DNA from: Hydrogenoanaerobacterium saccharovorans
Lineage (GTDB): Bacteria > Bacillota > Clostridia > Oscillospirales > Ruminococcaceae
Assembly: GCF_016901815.1 (NCBI RefSeq)
Contig: NZ_JACSNR010000001.1
Span: 186,001-250,000, forward strand
DNA: 64,000 nt
Direction of reading: 5' to 3'
Part shown: one piece after another, positions 53,370 to 63,247 of the stretch
Position numbering within the stretch: position 1 is the first letter of the stretch
Layout of the letters: each line of letters opens with the position of its first letter
Made by a program: the position numbers and the translations under genes
The notes under the pieces: generated by a model
Seen by the model: only the letters and a program-made list of their open reading frames with translations
Database searches by the model: none
What the model was told of the DNA's origin: nothing

Positions 53370-56300
53370 TCAGGCATTCTGGCCCGCACCGATCCCGAGT
53401 TTTTCCTCCAGTTCGCCCACCCGCAGTTCGATGAGCTTGGATACGCCTTCCTCCTGCATGGTGACACCGTACAGTACATCGGCTTCCTCCATGGTACCGC
53501 GGCGGTGGGTGATGGCAATAAACTGGGTATGACCGGTCATGCTGCGCAGGTACCGGGCATATTTGGCTACATTCACATCGTCCAGCGCCGCCTCGATCTC
53601 GTCGAGAATAACAAAAGGCGCCGGGTTCACCTTGAGGATGGCAAAGTAGATGGCGATCGCCACAAAGGCCTGTTCGCCGCCCGAGAGCGCCGCCAGGTTC
53701 TTGATGACCTTGCCCGGGGGCTGCACCTTGATCTCGATGCCGCAGCCCAGGGGATCAGCAGGGTCTTCCAGCAGCAGTTCTGCCCGGCCTCCGCCGAACA
53801 GCTCGGTGAAGATCTGTCCGAAGTGACGGTTGATCTCCCCGAAGCTCTCCAGGAAGAGCTGACGCATCTGGGAGGTGAGCTCCTCGATGAGCCTGCCCAG
53901 TTCCCGCTTGGACTTTTCCACATCGTCCAGCTGGGCGGACAGGAAGCTGTACCGCTGGGATACCTCCTCATATTCCTCCACAGCGCCCACATTGACGCTG
54001 CCCAGACCCCGGATGCGGCTGCGCACCGCTGTCAGACGGCGCTCGGCCTCCGCCGGGTCCTCGGGCGCGGACACCTGCTGCACTGCCATGGTTGGGGTGA
54101 GCTCATAGCTCTCCCACAGTTTGGCGACCACCTGATCCCGCTCGCTGCCCGCTGCCTGGAGCCGTTCGTCCAGACGGGCGGCTTCCCGGGCATGGGTTTC
54201 CTTGCGGGCGGAGAGCTCCCGGCTCTGGGAACGCAGGCTGCTCACCTTCTGTTCGCAGTCCCGCCGGGTCTCCTCACTCTGGCGGATGCGCTCATTGGCA
54301 GTGACGGTCTGTTCCGCCAGCTGCTCCAGACGCATCGACCCGGCCTCAATGGCACTGCGGTCGGTCTGGATGGAGCGCTCCAGTTCGGCGATCCGCTCCC
54401 GGATCTCCGCCAGACGGTTCCGGCTGTCCTCCTGCCGGGCGGTCAGGCGTTCCTGTTCCGCCTTTGCCGCCGCCAGATCCTTTTCCTGTTCCAGCCGCTG
54501 CAGATCCAGGGCTGCCTTGCGGCGCTCCTGATCCCGTCCGGCTTCATCTGCCTTTCGGCGCTCCTCCTGCAGGGCTTCAATCTTAGCGGAAACCTGATCC
54601 AGCTCTCCGGTCAGACCGGACAGCACCGTTTCCGCGCTGCGGTTCTCGCCGGTGAGCTGTTCCACACGGGCTGCCAGCGCCGCTTCCTCCGCCTTTTCCT
54701 TGGCGGCGGATTCCCCTGCCGAAGCAAGGATCTGTTCCAGGCGCTTCTTCTCCCCCTCGGCCCGGATGCGGTCGTCCGATACCTCCCGCAGACCGGCGTC
54801 AATGCTCCAGATCTGCGCTTCGATGCGGCTGATCTCCTCCCTGGCGGCGGTGAGGGTGCGCTCCTGTTCCGCAGCCTTCTGCTCCAGGGCAGCGGCTTCG
54901 GCTTCCAGCTGGTCGATCTCGCCCCGCCGTCCCAGCAGACCGGCGCTCTTGGCAGTATAACCGCCGGTCATGGCGCCGCCGGTGTTGATGACCTGTCCGT
55001 CCAGGGTGACGATGCGGAATTTGTAGCCGCACCGCTTGGCAATAGCGACGGCGCAGTCCAGATCCTCGGCGATGAGGATGCGACCGAGCAGATGCTCCAC
55101 AATGCCGGAGAAACGGCTCTCGGCAGTGACCAGCGACGAGGCAATGCCCACGGCGCCCTCCATACCGGCAAACTCCCGGTCGTCCATGCGCCGTCCCCGC
55201 ACTGCCGTCATGGGCAGGAAGGTGGCACGGCCCTTGCGTTCCCGGTCCAGCAGGCGGATGCACTGCTTGGCGGCGTTTTCGTCCTCCACGACGATGTTCT
55301 GCATACCGGCGCCCAGAGCGATCTCAATGGCGGTGGAGTACCGGGGATCGGCAGCTGCCACCAGCTGGGACACCGACCCATGCACGCCCCGGAGCATTCC
55401 CCGGCTGCTCTGCTGCAGGATAAACTTTACGCTGTATGTATAGCCTTCCAGGCTCTTTTCCATTCCCTCGAGGATGCCCGCCCGCTGGCGCTTCTGGGCC
55501 GCTTCATTCTGTACAGCGGCAAGCTGATCCGCCAGCTGCTGCCAGCGTTCCTTCCGGCTCTGCAGGCGCATCTCCCAGCCCTTCCGGGCATTCTGGAACT
55601 CCTCCTGCCGGGCATCGGTGCCGGCGAGCAGTTCCTCGCACTCCGCCAGCTCCTGCCGGGTGCGCTCCAGTTCCCCATCCCGGCTGCCGCTCGCCTGGCG
55701 GATCTCCTCCAGACGGCGGTGGGTCTCCTCCAGCAGCGACTGACTCGCCGCCCCGGAGAACCGGGCATCATCGATCTGCTTATAGATGGCGGTGCGCCGG
55801 AACTTGAGAGATTCGATCTCCCCGTCCAGCTCTGCCAGCTGCTTTTCGTTCTGCTGAGCACGGGCTGTTTCCTCGGTCAGGCGGCTGCGGATCTCCTCCC
55901 CGGCCTGTTCCAGGGCGGCAATGCGCTTCTCCGCCTCAGCGGCGGCAGCCTGATCGGCATCGGTGTGTTCCAGCCCCTGACGGTGCTCCGCTTCCAGCGA
56001 GGCGATGCTCTCCCGGCTGTGGGCGATATTGTTCTCCCCCACCGCCTGATCCGACCGGATCTGGGCTGCCTCCGCCTCCCATTCCCGCAGGCGGGTGCGG
56101 AGTCCGTCCGCTGTGACGGCACAGTCCTGCATCTGGGTGTAGAGCAGATTGATCCGCTCCTCCATGCCCTCCTCTTCCCGGGCCAGGCTGTCATACTCGC
56201 CCCGGGCTGCCAGGAACTTATCCTGCAGCTCCCGGTACTGGGCGGAGAGCTGGTCGATCTTCGCCAGCCACACGCCGATCTCCAGAGTGCGGCGCTCGTC

Positions 56301-56957
56301 TGCCAGCGCCAGATATTCCCGGGCCTTTTCCGCCTCTTTGCGCAGCGGTTCCACCCGTCCCTCCAGTTCCGAGAGAATGTCCCGGAGCCGGAGCATGTTC
56401 TCCTCGGCGGCATCCAGACGGCGCTGGGCTTCACCCCGGCGGTAGCGGTACTTGGAGATGCCCGCTGCCTCCTCGAAGATCTCCCGGCGCTCGGAACTGC
56501 GGCTGGAGATGATCTCCGCGATGCGTCCCTGTCCGATGACCGAATAGCCGTCCCGTCCCAGGCCGGTATCCATGAACAGCTCATAGATATCCTTGAGACG
56601 CACCGAAGCGCCGCCCAGACGGTACTCGCTCTCGCCCGAACGGTAGAGCTTGCGGGTGATGGAGATCTCATCGCTGTCCACCGGCAGCAGACGGTCCGAG
56701 TTGTCCAGCACCAGATTGACCATGGCACTGCCCTGGGGTTTGCGCTTGGCAGTACCGCCGAAGATCACATCTTCCATGCGGCTGCCCCGGAGGGTCTTGG
56801 TGGACTGTTCTCCGAACACCCAGCGCACGGCGTCCACAATATTGCTCTTGCCGCTGCCGTTGGGGCCTACCACAGCGGTGATCCCCTGGTCAAAGGTGAG
56901 CTTCACCTTGTCGGGAAAGGACTTGAAGCCCTGGATCTCCAGCGATTTGATCTGCAA
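53370..56957 (-). CDS. smc: chromosome segregation protein SMC
   Basis: An 1195-residue ATPase of the condensin. Walker A GPNGSGKSN near 32-40; long coiled coils either side of a hinge near 500-670; ABC signature LSGGEQAF and Walker B VILDEIEAALDD near the C-terminus. The start is TTG, with an AGGAG SD 10 nt upstream. It sits in the canonical rnc-smc-ftsY order, with a radical SAM gene inserted. Confidence 0.97.
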   Translation of the reverse strand: MQIKSLEIQGFKSFPDKVKLTFDQGITAVVGPNGSGKSNIVDAVRWVFGEQSTKTLRGSRMEDVIFGGTAKRKPQGSAMVNLVLDNSDRLLPVDSDEISITRKLYRSGESEYRLGGASVRLKDIYELFMDTGLGRDGYSVIGQGRIAEIISSRSSERREIFEEAAGISKYRYRRGEAQRRLDAAEENMLRLRDILSELEGRVEPLRKEAEKAREYLALADERRTLEIGVWLAKIDQLSAQYRELQDKFLAARGEYDSLAREEEGMEERINLLYTQMQDCAVTADGLRTRLREWEAEAAQIRSDQAVGENNIAHSRESIASLEAEHRQGLEHTDADQAAAAEAEKRIAALEQAGEEIRSRLTEETARAQQNEKQLAELDGEIESLKFRRTAIYKQIDDARFSGAASQSLLEETHRRLEEIRQASGSRDGELERTRQELAECEELLAGTDARQEEFQNARKGWEMRLQSRKERWQQLADQLAAVQNEAAQKRQRAGILEGMEKSLEGYTYSVKFILQQSSRGMLRGVHGSVSQLVAAADPRYSTAIEIALGAGMQNIVVEDENAAKQCIRLLDRERKGRATFLPMTAVRGRRMDDREFAGMEGAVGIASSLVTAESRFSGIVEHLLGRILIAEDLDCAVAIAKRCGYKFRIVTLDGQVINTGGAMTGGYTAKSAGLLGRRGEIDQLEAEAAALEQKAAEQERTLTAAREEISRIEAQIWSIDAGLREVSDDRIRAEGEKKRLEQILASAGESAAKEKAEEAALAARVEQLTGENRSAETVLSGLTGELDQVSAKIEALQEERRKADEAGRDQERRKAALDLQRLEQEKDLAAAKAEQERLTARQEDSRNRLAEIRERIAELERSIQTDRSAIEAGSMRLEQLAEQTVTANERIRQSEETRRDCEQKVSSLRSQSRELSARKETHAREAARLDERLQAAGSERDQVVAKLWESYELTPTMAVQQVSAPEDPAEAERRLTAVRSRIRGLGSVNVGAVEEYEEVSQRYSFLSAQLDDVEKSKRELGRLIEELTSQMRQLFLESFGEINRHFGQIFTELFGGGRAELLLEDPADPLGCGIEIKVQPPGKVIKNLAALSGGEQAFVAIAIYFAILKVNPAPFVILDEIEAALDDVNVAKYARYLRSMTGHTQFIAITHRRGTMEEADVLYGVTMQEEGVSKLIELRVGELEEKLGIGAGQNA

Positions 56958-57021
56958 AATACCCTCACTCCTCTCGGTTCTGCCGCTGTCTGTCCCCAGT
57001 CTGCGCTGCTGCGCCGATTCG

Positions 57022-57044
57022 GGACGGACAGCCGTCCGTTTTTT
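57022..57044 (+). other. short stem-loop with T-tract in the rSAM-smc gap
   Basis: GGACGG / CCGTCC with an ACAG loop followed by TTTTTT on the plus strand, although both flanking genes are on the minus strand. Perhaps a chance hairpin, or a block to antisense transcription. Confidence 0.3.
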
Positions 57045-58041
57045 ATTCCAACTCCGGCAGGATCTGTCCCGCCGGGATCTCTGTATCTTCCCGGATAGTG
57101 ACCTGCCAGCCCAGTTCTGCCAGACGGGTCAGGTTCTGCCGGTGCGGCCCGGTGAACTTCGACCGGTCCCGGGGATTGAGCCGCACCGTCACCGGGCCAG
57201 GAACACGCCCGGCAAGGCCCCGGAGCAGCCGCTGCACCAGCAGTTCCCCTTCGCACAGTTCCCGGAACGCCGGATGATATGCCCCGCCCAGCAGACGCTC
57301 CTCCAGCGACCGGCTGGCATGGAGCCCCAGGCGGATCACCCGGATGCCCTGGTCTTCGAAAAATTCCAGCAGCCCGGCGCAGAGCGGAACACTCTCCCGG
57401 ACTCCCGGCGGCTGGTAAATGCCCTGGCGGTACCACTTCCCCATGCGGGTGCCGTCCAGCACCACCGTGGGATAGATGCGCACCTCTGCCGGGGAGAGGG
57501 CTGCCAGCTCCCGGGCGGTGTACCAGGCGCCCTCAGGGGTATCCCCGGGCAGACCGGTCATCATCTGAAGCCCCAGCGAAAAGCCCATCTCCCGCACCCG
57601 GCACGCCGCCCGGCGCACCTGGTCCGCGGTATGACCCCGCCCGTTGAGTGCCAGTACCCGGTCGTCCATAGACTGGGCGCCCAGCTCGATGGTGGTGACG
57701 CCGTACTCCCGCAGAAGGGAAAGCACCTCCGGCTCCACGGCGTCGGGGCGGGTGGAGAGCCGGATGCCCCGCACCTTCCCCGCCCGGACATAGGGCCGGG
57801 CAGCGTCCAGCAGCCGGAGCATATACCCCCGGTCGATGGCGGTGAAACTCCCGCCGAAGAAGGCGATCTCCGCCTCAGCCGCCCGGCTGCCCAGGCTTTG
57901 TAGGGCCGTTTCACAGGCGGCGGTGACATCAGCGGGCTCCGGCGGACGCTCCGCTCCGGAGATGGCGTTCTGGTCGCAGAAGCTGCACCGGTGGGGGCAG
58001 CCGATATGCGGCACAAACAGGGCGATGTTGGCGTGCTTCAC
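57043..58041 (-). CDS. elongator-like radical SAM protein
   Basis: A 332-residue radical SAM enzyme. The Fe-S site CPHRCSFCDQ sits near 15-24. Then EIAFFGGSFTAID, TIELGAQSMDDRVL and the LKLYPTVV-like segment (VRIYPTVVLDGT) match Elp3-like radical SAM proteins. It carries an SPASM-less C-terminus with a GPHRQN segment. GTG start 1 nt after the rnc stop, with GGGAG. A tRNA-modification function is suspected by family, not proved. Confidence 0.85.
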   Translation of the reverse strand: MKHANIALFVPHIGCPHRCSFCDQNAISGAERPPEPADVTAACETALQSLGSRAAEAEIAFFGGSFTAIDRGYMLRLLDAARPYVRAGKVRGIRLSTRPDAVEPEVLSLLREYGVTTIELGAQSMDDRVLALNGRGHTADQVRRAACRVREMGFSLGLQMMTGLPGDTPEGAWYTARELAALSPAEVRIYPTVVLDGTRMGKWYRQGIYQPPGVRESVPLCAGLLEFFEDQGIRVIRLGLHASRSLEERLLGGAYHPAFRELCEGELLVQRLLRGLAGRVPGPVTVRLNPRDRSKFTGPHRQNLTRLAELGWQVTIREDTEIPAGQILPELE

Positions 58042-58042
58042 C

Positions 58043-58723
58043 TCATTCTCCCATGAGCTCGACGGCTTCCTTGGCAGCCATCTGTTCCGCGGCCTTCTTG
58101 CTCTTGCCCTCGCCGTGCCCGATGACATTGGAGTTGATCTTCACCTGTACCACAAAGGTCTTGTCGTGATCGGGGCCGCGCTCCTCCACCAGCTCATAGC
58201 TGAGCTGTTCCTCGGGGTTCTTCTGGACGATCTCCTGCAGCAGGGTCTTGTAGTCCTTGAAGGCGGGCTTTTCCTCGTTTTCCAGGCTGCGCAGCACAAA
58301 GGGCATCAGGAACTGCCGGGTGCGCTCCATGCCGCTGTCCAGATAGACGGCGGCGATGAGTGCCTCAAAGGCATCGGCCTGGATGGAGGGGCGTTCCCGT
58401 CCGCCGGAGTTCTCTTCGCCCTTGCCCAGCAGGATATAATCGCCGAGGTGGATCTCCTTGGCCCAGCCCCAGAGCGACTTCTCGCAGACAATGGAGGCCC
58501 GCAGCTTGGTCAGGTCGCCCTCTGCCAGATGGGAGCTCTTGAACAGGTAGTCGGACACGATGATGGACAGCACCGCGTCCCCCAGGAACTCCTGCCGCTC
58601 GTTGTACGGGCAGCGGGAGCGCATCTCATTGGCATAGGAGGAATGGGTCAGCGCAGTGCGCAGGTATCCCTCATTTTTGAACTCATAGCCGATGGTTTTT
58701 TCCAGCTCATGCATCTCTCTCAC
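58043..58723 (-). CDS. rnc: ribonuclease III
   Basis: A 226-residue double-strand RNA endonuclease. The catalytic ERQEFLGDAVL segment near 40-50 and the distal Asp/Glu are followed by a dsRNA-binding domain (about 155-225). The GTG start overlaps the plsX stop by 4 nt (GTGA). There is no acpP between plsX and rnc. Confidence 0.96.
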   Translation of the reverse strand: MREMHELEKTIGYEFKNEGYLRTALTHSSYANEMRSRCPYNERQEFLGDAVLSIIVSDYLFKSSHLAEGDLTKLRASIVCEKSLWGWAKEIHLGDYILLGKGEENSGGRERPSIQADAFEALIAAVYLDSGMERTRQFLMPFVLRSLENEEKPAFKDYKTLLQEIVQKNPEEQLSYELVEERGPDHDKTFVVQVKINSNVIGHGEGKSKKAAEQMAAKEAVELMGE

Positions 58724-59763
58724 TGTGCTTCCTCCTCTCCGGCGGCAGCTTCTGCCTTGGCGGCGGCCTCAGCTGCACGGTAGCTTTCCATATATTCTTC
58801 AATCAGGCCGACCATATTGTTCTGATGGCAGGTCATGGCCTGGCGGATGGCGTTCTTGAAGGCCTTGGCATTGGAGCTGCCATGGGCCTTGATGACCGGC
58901 TTGCGCAGGCCCAGCAGCGGAGCGCCGCCGGCCTCGTTGGAATCGGATTTCTTCTTGAGGGCCCCAAACTTGCCCGCCAGCAGGAGACCTCCCAGCACGC
59001 CCGGGAAGCTCTTGACCATGGATTTGAGCTCATTGGAGAAGAACTTGCCCATGCCCTCGGTGGTCTTGAGAATGATGTTGCCGGTGAAGCCGTCGGTCAC
59101 GGCGACATCCACTTCGCCCAGGGGCAGACCCCGGGCTTCCACATTGCCAGTGAAGTGGATGGGCGCCTCCTTGAGCAGGGGCAGCACATCCAGCTGGAGC
59201 TGGGTGCCCTTGTTCTCCTCGGTGCCGATGTTCACCAGGCCCACCCGGGGCTTCGGGATGCCCTGCACCTTTTCCATATAGGCGCTGCCCATGAGGGCGA
59301 ACTGCAGGAGCATCTCCGGACGGCAGTCATGGTTGGCACCGGCGTCCACCAGCAGGTAACCGGCTCCGGCATTGGGAACCAGGGTGCCGATGGCAATACG
59401 GCGCACGCCCTTTACACGCTTGACAATGAGGGTGGAGCCCACCACCAGGGCGCCGGTGCTTCCGGCGGACACAAAGGCCTCGCCCTTGCCCTCGCTGAGC
59501 AGGCGCAGACCCACTGCCATCGAGGAATCAGCGTACTTCTTGAGCAGGGTGGTGGGGTCCTCCTCCACCGGGATCACCGACGGCGCATGGACGATCTCCA
59601 TGCCGTCCAGGGAGATCTTCGCCTCAGCAGCAGCCTGACGGATCTTCTCCTCATCACCGGTGAGCAGGATCTCTGCCCCCAGCTCGTCCACTGCCTGACG
59701 GCAGCCTTCTATCACAGCCAGCGGCGCATGGTCGCCGCCGAACGCGTCAACGATAATTTTCAT
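58720..59763 (-). CDS. plsX: phosphate acyltransferase PlsX
   Basis: A 347-residue enzyme making acyl-phosphate from acyl-ACP for phospholipid synthesis. DAFGGDHAP at the start, SAGSTGALV near 100 and VLVDAGAN-like (LVDAGANHDCRP) segment are diagnostic. 3 nt from the trmFO stop. Confidence 0.97.
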   Translation of the reverse strand: MKIIVDAFGGDHAPLAVIEGCRQAVDELGAEILLTGDEEKIRQAAAEAKISLDGMEIVHAPSVIPVEEDPTTLLKKYADSSMAVGLRLLSEGKGEAFVSAGSTGALVVGSTLIVKRVKGVRRIAIGTLVPNAGAGYLLVDAGANHDCRPEMLLQFALMGSAYMEKVQGIPKPRVGLVNIGTEENKGTQLQLDVLPLLKEAPIHFTGNVEARGLPLGEVDVAVTDGFTGNIILKTTEGMGKFFSNELKSMVKSFPGVLGGLLLAGKFGALKKKSDSNEAGGAPLLGLRKPVIKAHGSSNAKAFKNAIRQAMTCHQNNMVGLIEEYMESYRAAEAAAKAEAAAGEEEAQ

Positions 59764-59766
59764 AGC

Positions 59767-61080
59767 TTATGCCTCCAAATCTCTCAGGGTCTGTTCCAGA
59801 TCCTGCATGGCACGGGCAGCCAGTGCGCCGTAGCGCTCCGCCTTGCCCTTGATCTTCTCGGGAAGGGGCGGCAGGATGCCCATATTGCTGCCCATGGGCT
59901 GGAAATCCTCCGCCGTGGACGAGCTGATATACCGGGTCAGCGCGCCGAGCATGGTGGTTTCGGGCAGCTCCAGCGGGGGAAGTCCCCGCAGCCGCCGGGC
60001 CATGGCAATGCCGGCGATGAGTCCCGACGAAGCCGACTCCATATACCCCTCCACGCCGGTCATCTGACCGGCGAAGAAGATGCGGGGGTCACTGCGCAGC
60101 GAGAAGTCCGCATGGAGCAGCTTGGGCGAATTCATAAAGGTATTGCGGTGCATGACGCCATACCGGGCAAAGACCGCGTGTTCCAGACCGGGGATCATCG
60201 AGAATACCCGCTTCTGTTCCGGGAATTTGAGGTTGGTCTGGAAGCCGACGATGTTGTAGAGGGTACCGGCTTCATTCTCCCGGCGCAGCTGGACCGCTGC
60301 CCAGGGACGGTGACCGGTTTTCGGGTCCCGGAGCCCCACAGGCTTGAGGGGGCCGAACCGCATGGTGTCAGCGCCCCGGCGGGCCATGACCTCGATGGGC
60401 ATACAGCCCTCATAGACCTTGAAGTCCCGCTTTTCAAACTCCTTGAGCTCCACGCTCTCAGCGTTTGCCAGTTCCCCGGCGAACTTCTCATAGCCCTCCT
60501 TGTCAAAGGGGCAGTTGATATAGTCATCGTCCCCCCGACCATACCGGGCAGCGAAGAACACCTTGTCCATATCGATGCTGGACGCCTCCACAATGGGGGC
60601 GGCGGCGTCAAAGAAGCTGAGATACTCCGCCGAGATCAGCTCCCCGATGGCGGCGGAAAGCGCCTCGGAGGTGAGCGGGCCGGTGGCGATGATCACATTC
60701 CCGTCCGGAATCTCAGTGACTTCGCCCTCCCGGACGGTGATGAGCGGATGACTGCGGATCTTTTCGGTGACCAGCGCCGAGAATCGGTCCCGGTCCACAG
60801 CCAGGGCGCCGCCGGCAGCCACAGCTGTCTCCTTGGCACAGGGGACACACAGGCTTCCCAGCCGTTCCATCTCCGCCTTGAGCAGTCCTGCTGCCGATTC
60901 CAGACGGCTGGCCTTGAAGGAGTTGGAGCAGATCAGCTCGGCGAAGTCCGGGGAGTGATGCGCCGGGGAAAACTTCCGGGGCTTCATCTCCCAGAGGGTG
61001 ACGGGAATGCCGTTCTGAGCCAGGGTCCAGGCGGCTTCACAGCCGGCAAATCCGGCTCCTACCACAGTGACAGGGGTCAT
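59767..61080 (-). CDS. trmFO: tRNA U54 methyltransferase TrmFO (folate/FAD-dependent)
   Basis: A 437-residue flavoprotein forming ribothymidine at U54. FAD motif GAGFAGCEAA at 7-16; GQMTGVEGYMESASSGL near 340-356. ATG overlaps topA stop (ATGA). Confidence 0.97.
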   Translation of the reverse strand: MTPVTVVGAGFAGCEAAWTLAQNGIPVTLWEMKPRKFSPAHHSPDFAELICSNSFKASRLESAAGLLKAEMERLGSLCVPCAKETAVAAGGALAVDRDRFSALVTEKIRSHPLITVREGEVTEIPDGNVIIATGPLTSEALSAAIGELISAEYLSFFDAAAPIVEASSIDMDKVFFAARYGRGDDDYINCPFDKEGYEKFAGELANAESVELKEFEKRDFKVYEGCMPIEVMARRGADTMRFGPLKPVGLRDPKTGHRPWAAVQLRRENEAGTLYNIVGFQTNLKFPEQKRVFSMIPGLEHAVFARYGVMHRNTFMNSPKLLHADFSLRSDPRIFFAGQMTGVEGYMESASSGLIAGIAMARRLRGLPPLELPETTMLGALTRYISSSTAEDFQPMGSNMGILPPLPEKIKGKAERYGALAARAMQDLEQTLRDLEA

Positions 61081-63161
61081 TCCTTGGATACCCCCTTTTC
61101 ATAGCCGCAGCCTTCCTTCAGGCAGTGGATCTTGGCAAAGCGTCCGGTCTTTTTGAACAGGGTGCTGCCGCACCGGGGACATTTCTCCTCGATGGGCTTA
61201 TCCCAGGTCATAAAATCGCAGGTGGGATAGTTTTCACAGCCATAGAAGCTGCGTCCGCTCTTGGACTTCTTCACCACGATGCGTCCGCCGCACTTGGGAC
61301 AGATGCCGCCGGTGTCCTCCACCAGACGGCGGGTGTTGGTGCACTCCGGGAAACCGGAGCAGGCCAGGAACTTGCCGTACCGGCCCAGACGGATCACCAT
61401 GGGGCGTCCGCACTTCTCACAGATGATGTCAGTCTCCTCGTCGGGAATCTTCACCCGGGTGCCTTCCATATTCTTTTCCGCCTGTTCCAGGGTGGCGGAG
61501 AACTCGTCATAGAACTCGCTCAGGGTGCTGACCCAGTCCTCCTTGCCCTCTTCCACCTCGTCCAGGCTCTTTTCCATGTTGGCGGTGAACTTCACATTGA
61601 CAATGTTCGGGAACTGCTCCTCCATGAGCTTGGTGGTCACTTCGCCCAGAATGGTGGGCTTCAGGGCCTTCTGTTCCCGCTCGATATAGCCCCGGGCCAG
61701 AATGGTGGTGATGGTGGGGGCATAGGTGCTCGGGCGTCCGATGCCGTTTTCCTCCAGTGTCTTGATAAGGGAAGCTTCGGTGTACCGGGCCGGCGGCTGG
61801 GTGAAATGCTGGTTGCCGCCCAGGGATTTCACCTTGAGGGCGTCACCGGTTTCAATGGGCGGCAGCTTGCCTTCGGCGTCCTCAGCATCGTCCCGGCCCT
61901 CCTCATAGAGGGTGGTGAAGCCGTCAAACTTCACGCTGAAGCCCGAGGCCTTGAACAGGTACTTGCCGGCGTGAATATCCGCTGCCACTGTATTGTAGAG
62001 GGCATTTGCCATCTGACTGGCGAGGAACCGCTCCCAGATGAGCTTGTAGAGCTTGTACTGGTCGGCAGAGAGGCTGTCCTTGACCTTGTCCGGGCTCATT
62101 TCGATCATGGTGGGACGGATGGCCTCATGTCCATCCTGGGCATTGGATTTGGACTTATACACCCGCTTGGACGGCGGCAGGTACTGGGTGCCGAACTTTT
62201 CGCCGATGTACTTGGCAGCGTCTGCCTGGGCCTCGTCCGAGATACGCAGCGAGTCGGTACGCATGTAGGTAATAAGACCCACAGCGCCCATGCCCGCTAC
62301 CTCCACGCCTTCGTAGAGCTCCTGGGCTGCCTTCATGGTGCGGCGGGCCTGGAAGCCCAGCTTGCGGGAGGCCTCCTGCTGGAGGGTCGAGGTGGAGAAG
62401 GGCGGTGCCGGGCTCTTTCTGCGGATGCCCTTCTTCACCGCTCCAACGGTGAAGGCTTCCCCTTCCAGCTCTGCCAGGATGCGGTCGGTCTCCTCCTGGT
62501 TGGCAAGCTCCATCTTGCCCTCGGGGGTGCCGTAGAACTTGGCGGCAAAGGGGCTGCGGCTGCCCGAAGCCAGCAGCTTGGCATCGATGGTCCAGTACTC
62601 CTCCGAAACGAACTTGCGGATCTCCTCTTCCCGGTCGCAGATCAGGCGGACAGTCACCGACTGCACCCGTCCGGCGGAGAGACCCCGGCGCACTTTTTTC
62701 CACAGGAACGGGGACAGCTTATAGCCCACGATCCGGTCAAGGATACGACGGGCCTGCTGGGCGTTCACCAGGTCAATGTTGATGGTGCGGGGGTGTTCCA
62801 TACCATTTTTCACACCGCTCTTGGTGATCTCATTGAAGGTCACACGGTTCTGATCGTTGAGATCCAGCCCCAGGATATAGGCCAGATGCCAGGAGATGGC
62901 TTCGCCTTCCCGGTCCGGGTCGGTTGCCAGATAGACCTTGTCGCTCTTTTTCGCCTGCTTCTTCAGCGACGAGATAAGCTCCTTCTTGTCCTTCATTTCA
63001 ATGTAGTCCGGTTTGAAGCCGTGTTCGATGTCCACGCCGATCTTGCTCTTGGGCAGGTCGCGGATGTGTCCCATGGACGCCACCACTTCATAACCGGAAC
63101 CGAGATATTTCTTGATCGTTTTGGCCTTTGCGGGGCTCTCCACAATCACCAGATTTGACAT
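61077..63161 (-). CDS. topA: DNA topoisomerase I
   Basis: A 694-residue type IA topoisomerase. TOPRIM domain at the N-terminus (IVESPAKAKTI), active-site Tyr in ITYMRTDSLR near 300, and three C-terminal zinc ribbons (CEKCG.., CPKCG.., CPRCG..). Overlaps trmFO. 86 nt separate it from dprA; that gap holds an 8-bp inverted repeat (GACGGTTC/GAACCGTC, 63184-63210) with no T-run. Confidence 0.97.
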   Translation of the reverse strand: MSNLVIVESPAKAKTIKKYLGSGYEVVASMGHIRDLPKSKIGVDIEHGFKPDYIEMKDKKELISSLKKQAKKSDKVYLATDPDREGEAISWHLAYILGLDLNDQNRVTFNEITKSGVKNGMEHPRTINIDLVNAQQARRILDRIVGYKLSPFLWKKVRRGLSAGRVQSVTVRLICDREEEIRKFVSEEYWTIDAKLLASGSRSPFAAKFYGTPEGKMELANQEETDRILAELEGEAFTVGAVKKGIRRKSPAPPFSTSTLQQEASRKLGFQARRTMKAAQELYEGVEVAGMGAVGLITYMRTDSLRISDEAQADAAKYIGEKFGTQYLPPSKRVYKSKSNAQDGHEAIRPTMIEMSPDKVKDSLSADQYKLYKLIWERFLASQMANALYNTVAADIHAGKYLFKASGFSVKFDGFTTLYEEGRDDAEDAEGKLPPIETGDALKVKSLGGNQHFTQPPARYTEASLIKTLEENGIGRPSTYAPTITTILARGYIEREQKALKPTILGEVTTKLMEEQFPNIVNVKFTANMEKSLDEVEEGKEDWVSTLSEFYDEFSATLEQAEKNMEGTRVKIPDEETDIICEKCGRPMVIRLGRYGKFLACSGFPECTNTRRLVEDTGGICPKCGGRIVVKKSKSGRSFYGCENYPTCDFMTWDKPIEEKCPRCGSTLFKKTGRFAKIHCLKEGCGYEKGVSKE

Positions 63162-63247
63162 ATCGTTTCCACTCCTTTATCGGACGGTTCCCGAATGAAA
63201 AGAACCGTCTGCCAAACGGCCCGAAGGCCGGAACATTTCATATAGAA

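Noticed and set aside
53505-57098. A 1197-codon plus-strand frame opposite smc
   Set aside because: Shadow of the coiled-coil gene caused by third-position GC; smc matches its family end to end.
63184-63210. Inverted repeat in the dprA-topA gap as terminator
   Set aside because: Eight-base arms lack any following T-run on the transcribed strand, so termination is unlikely.
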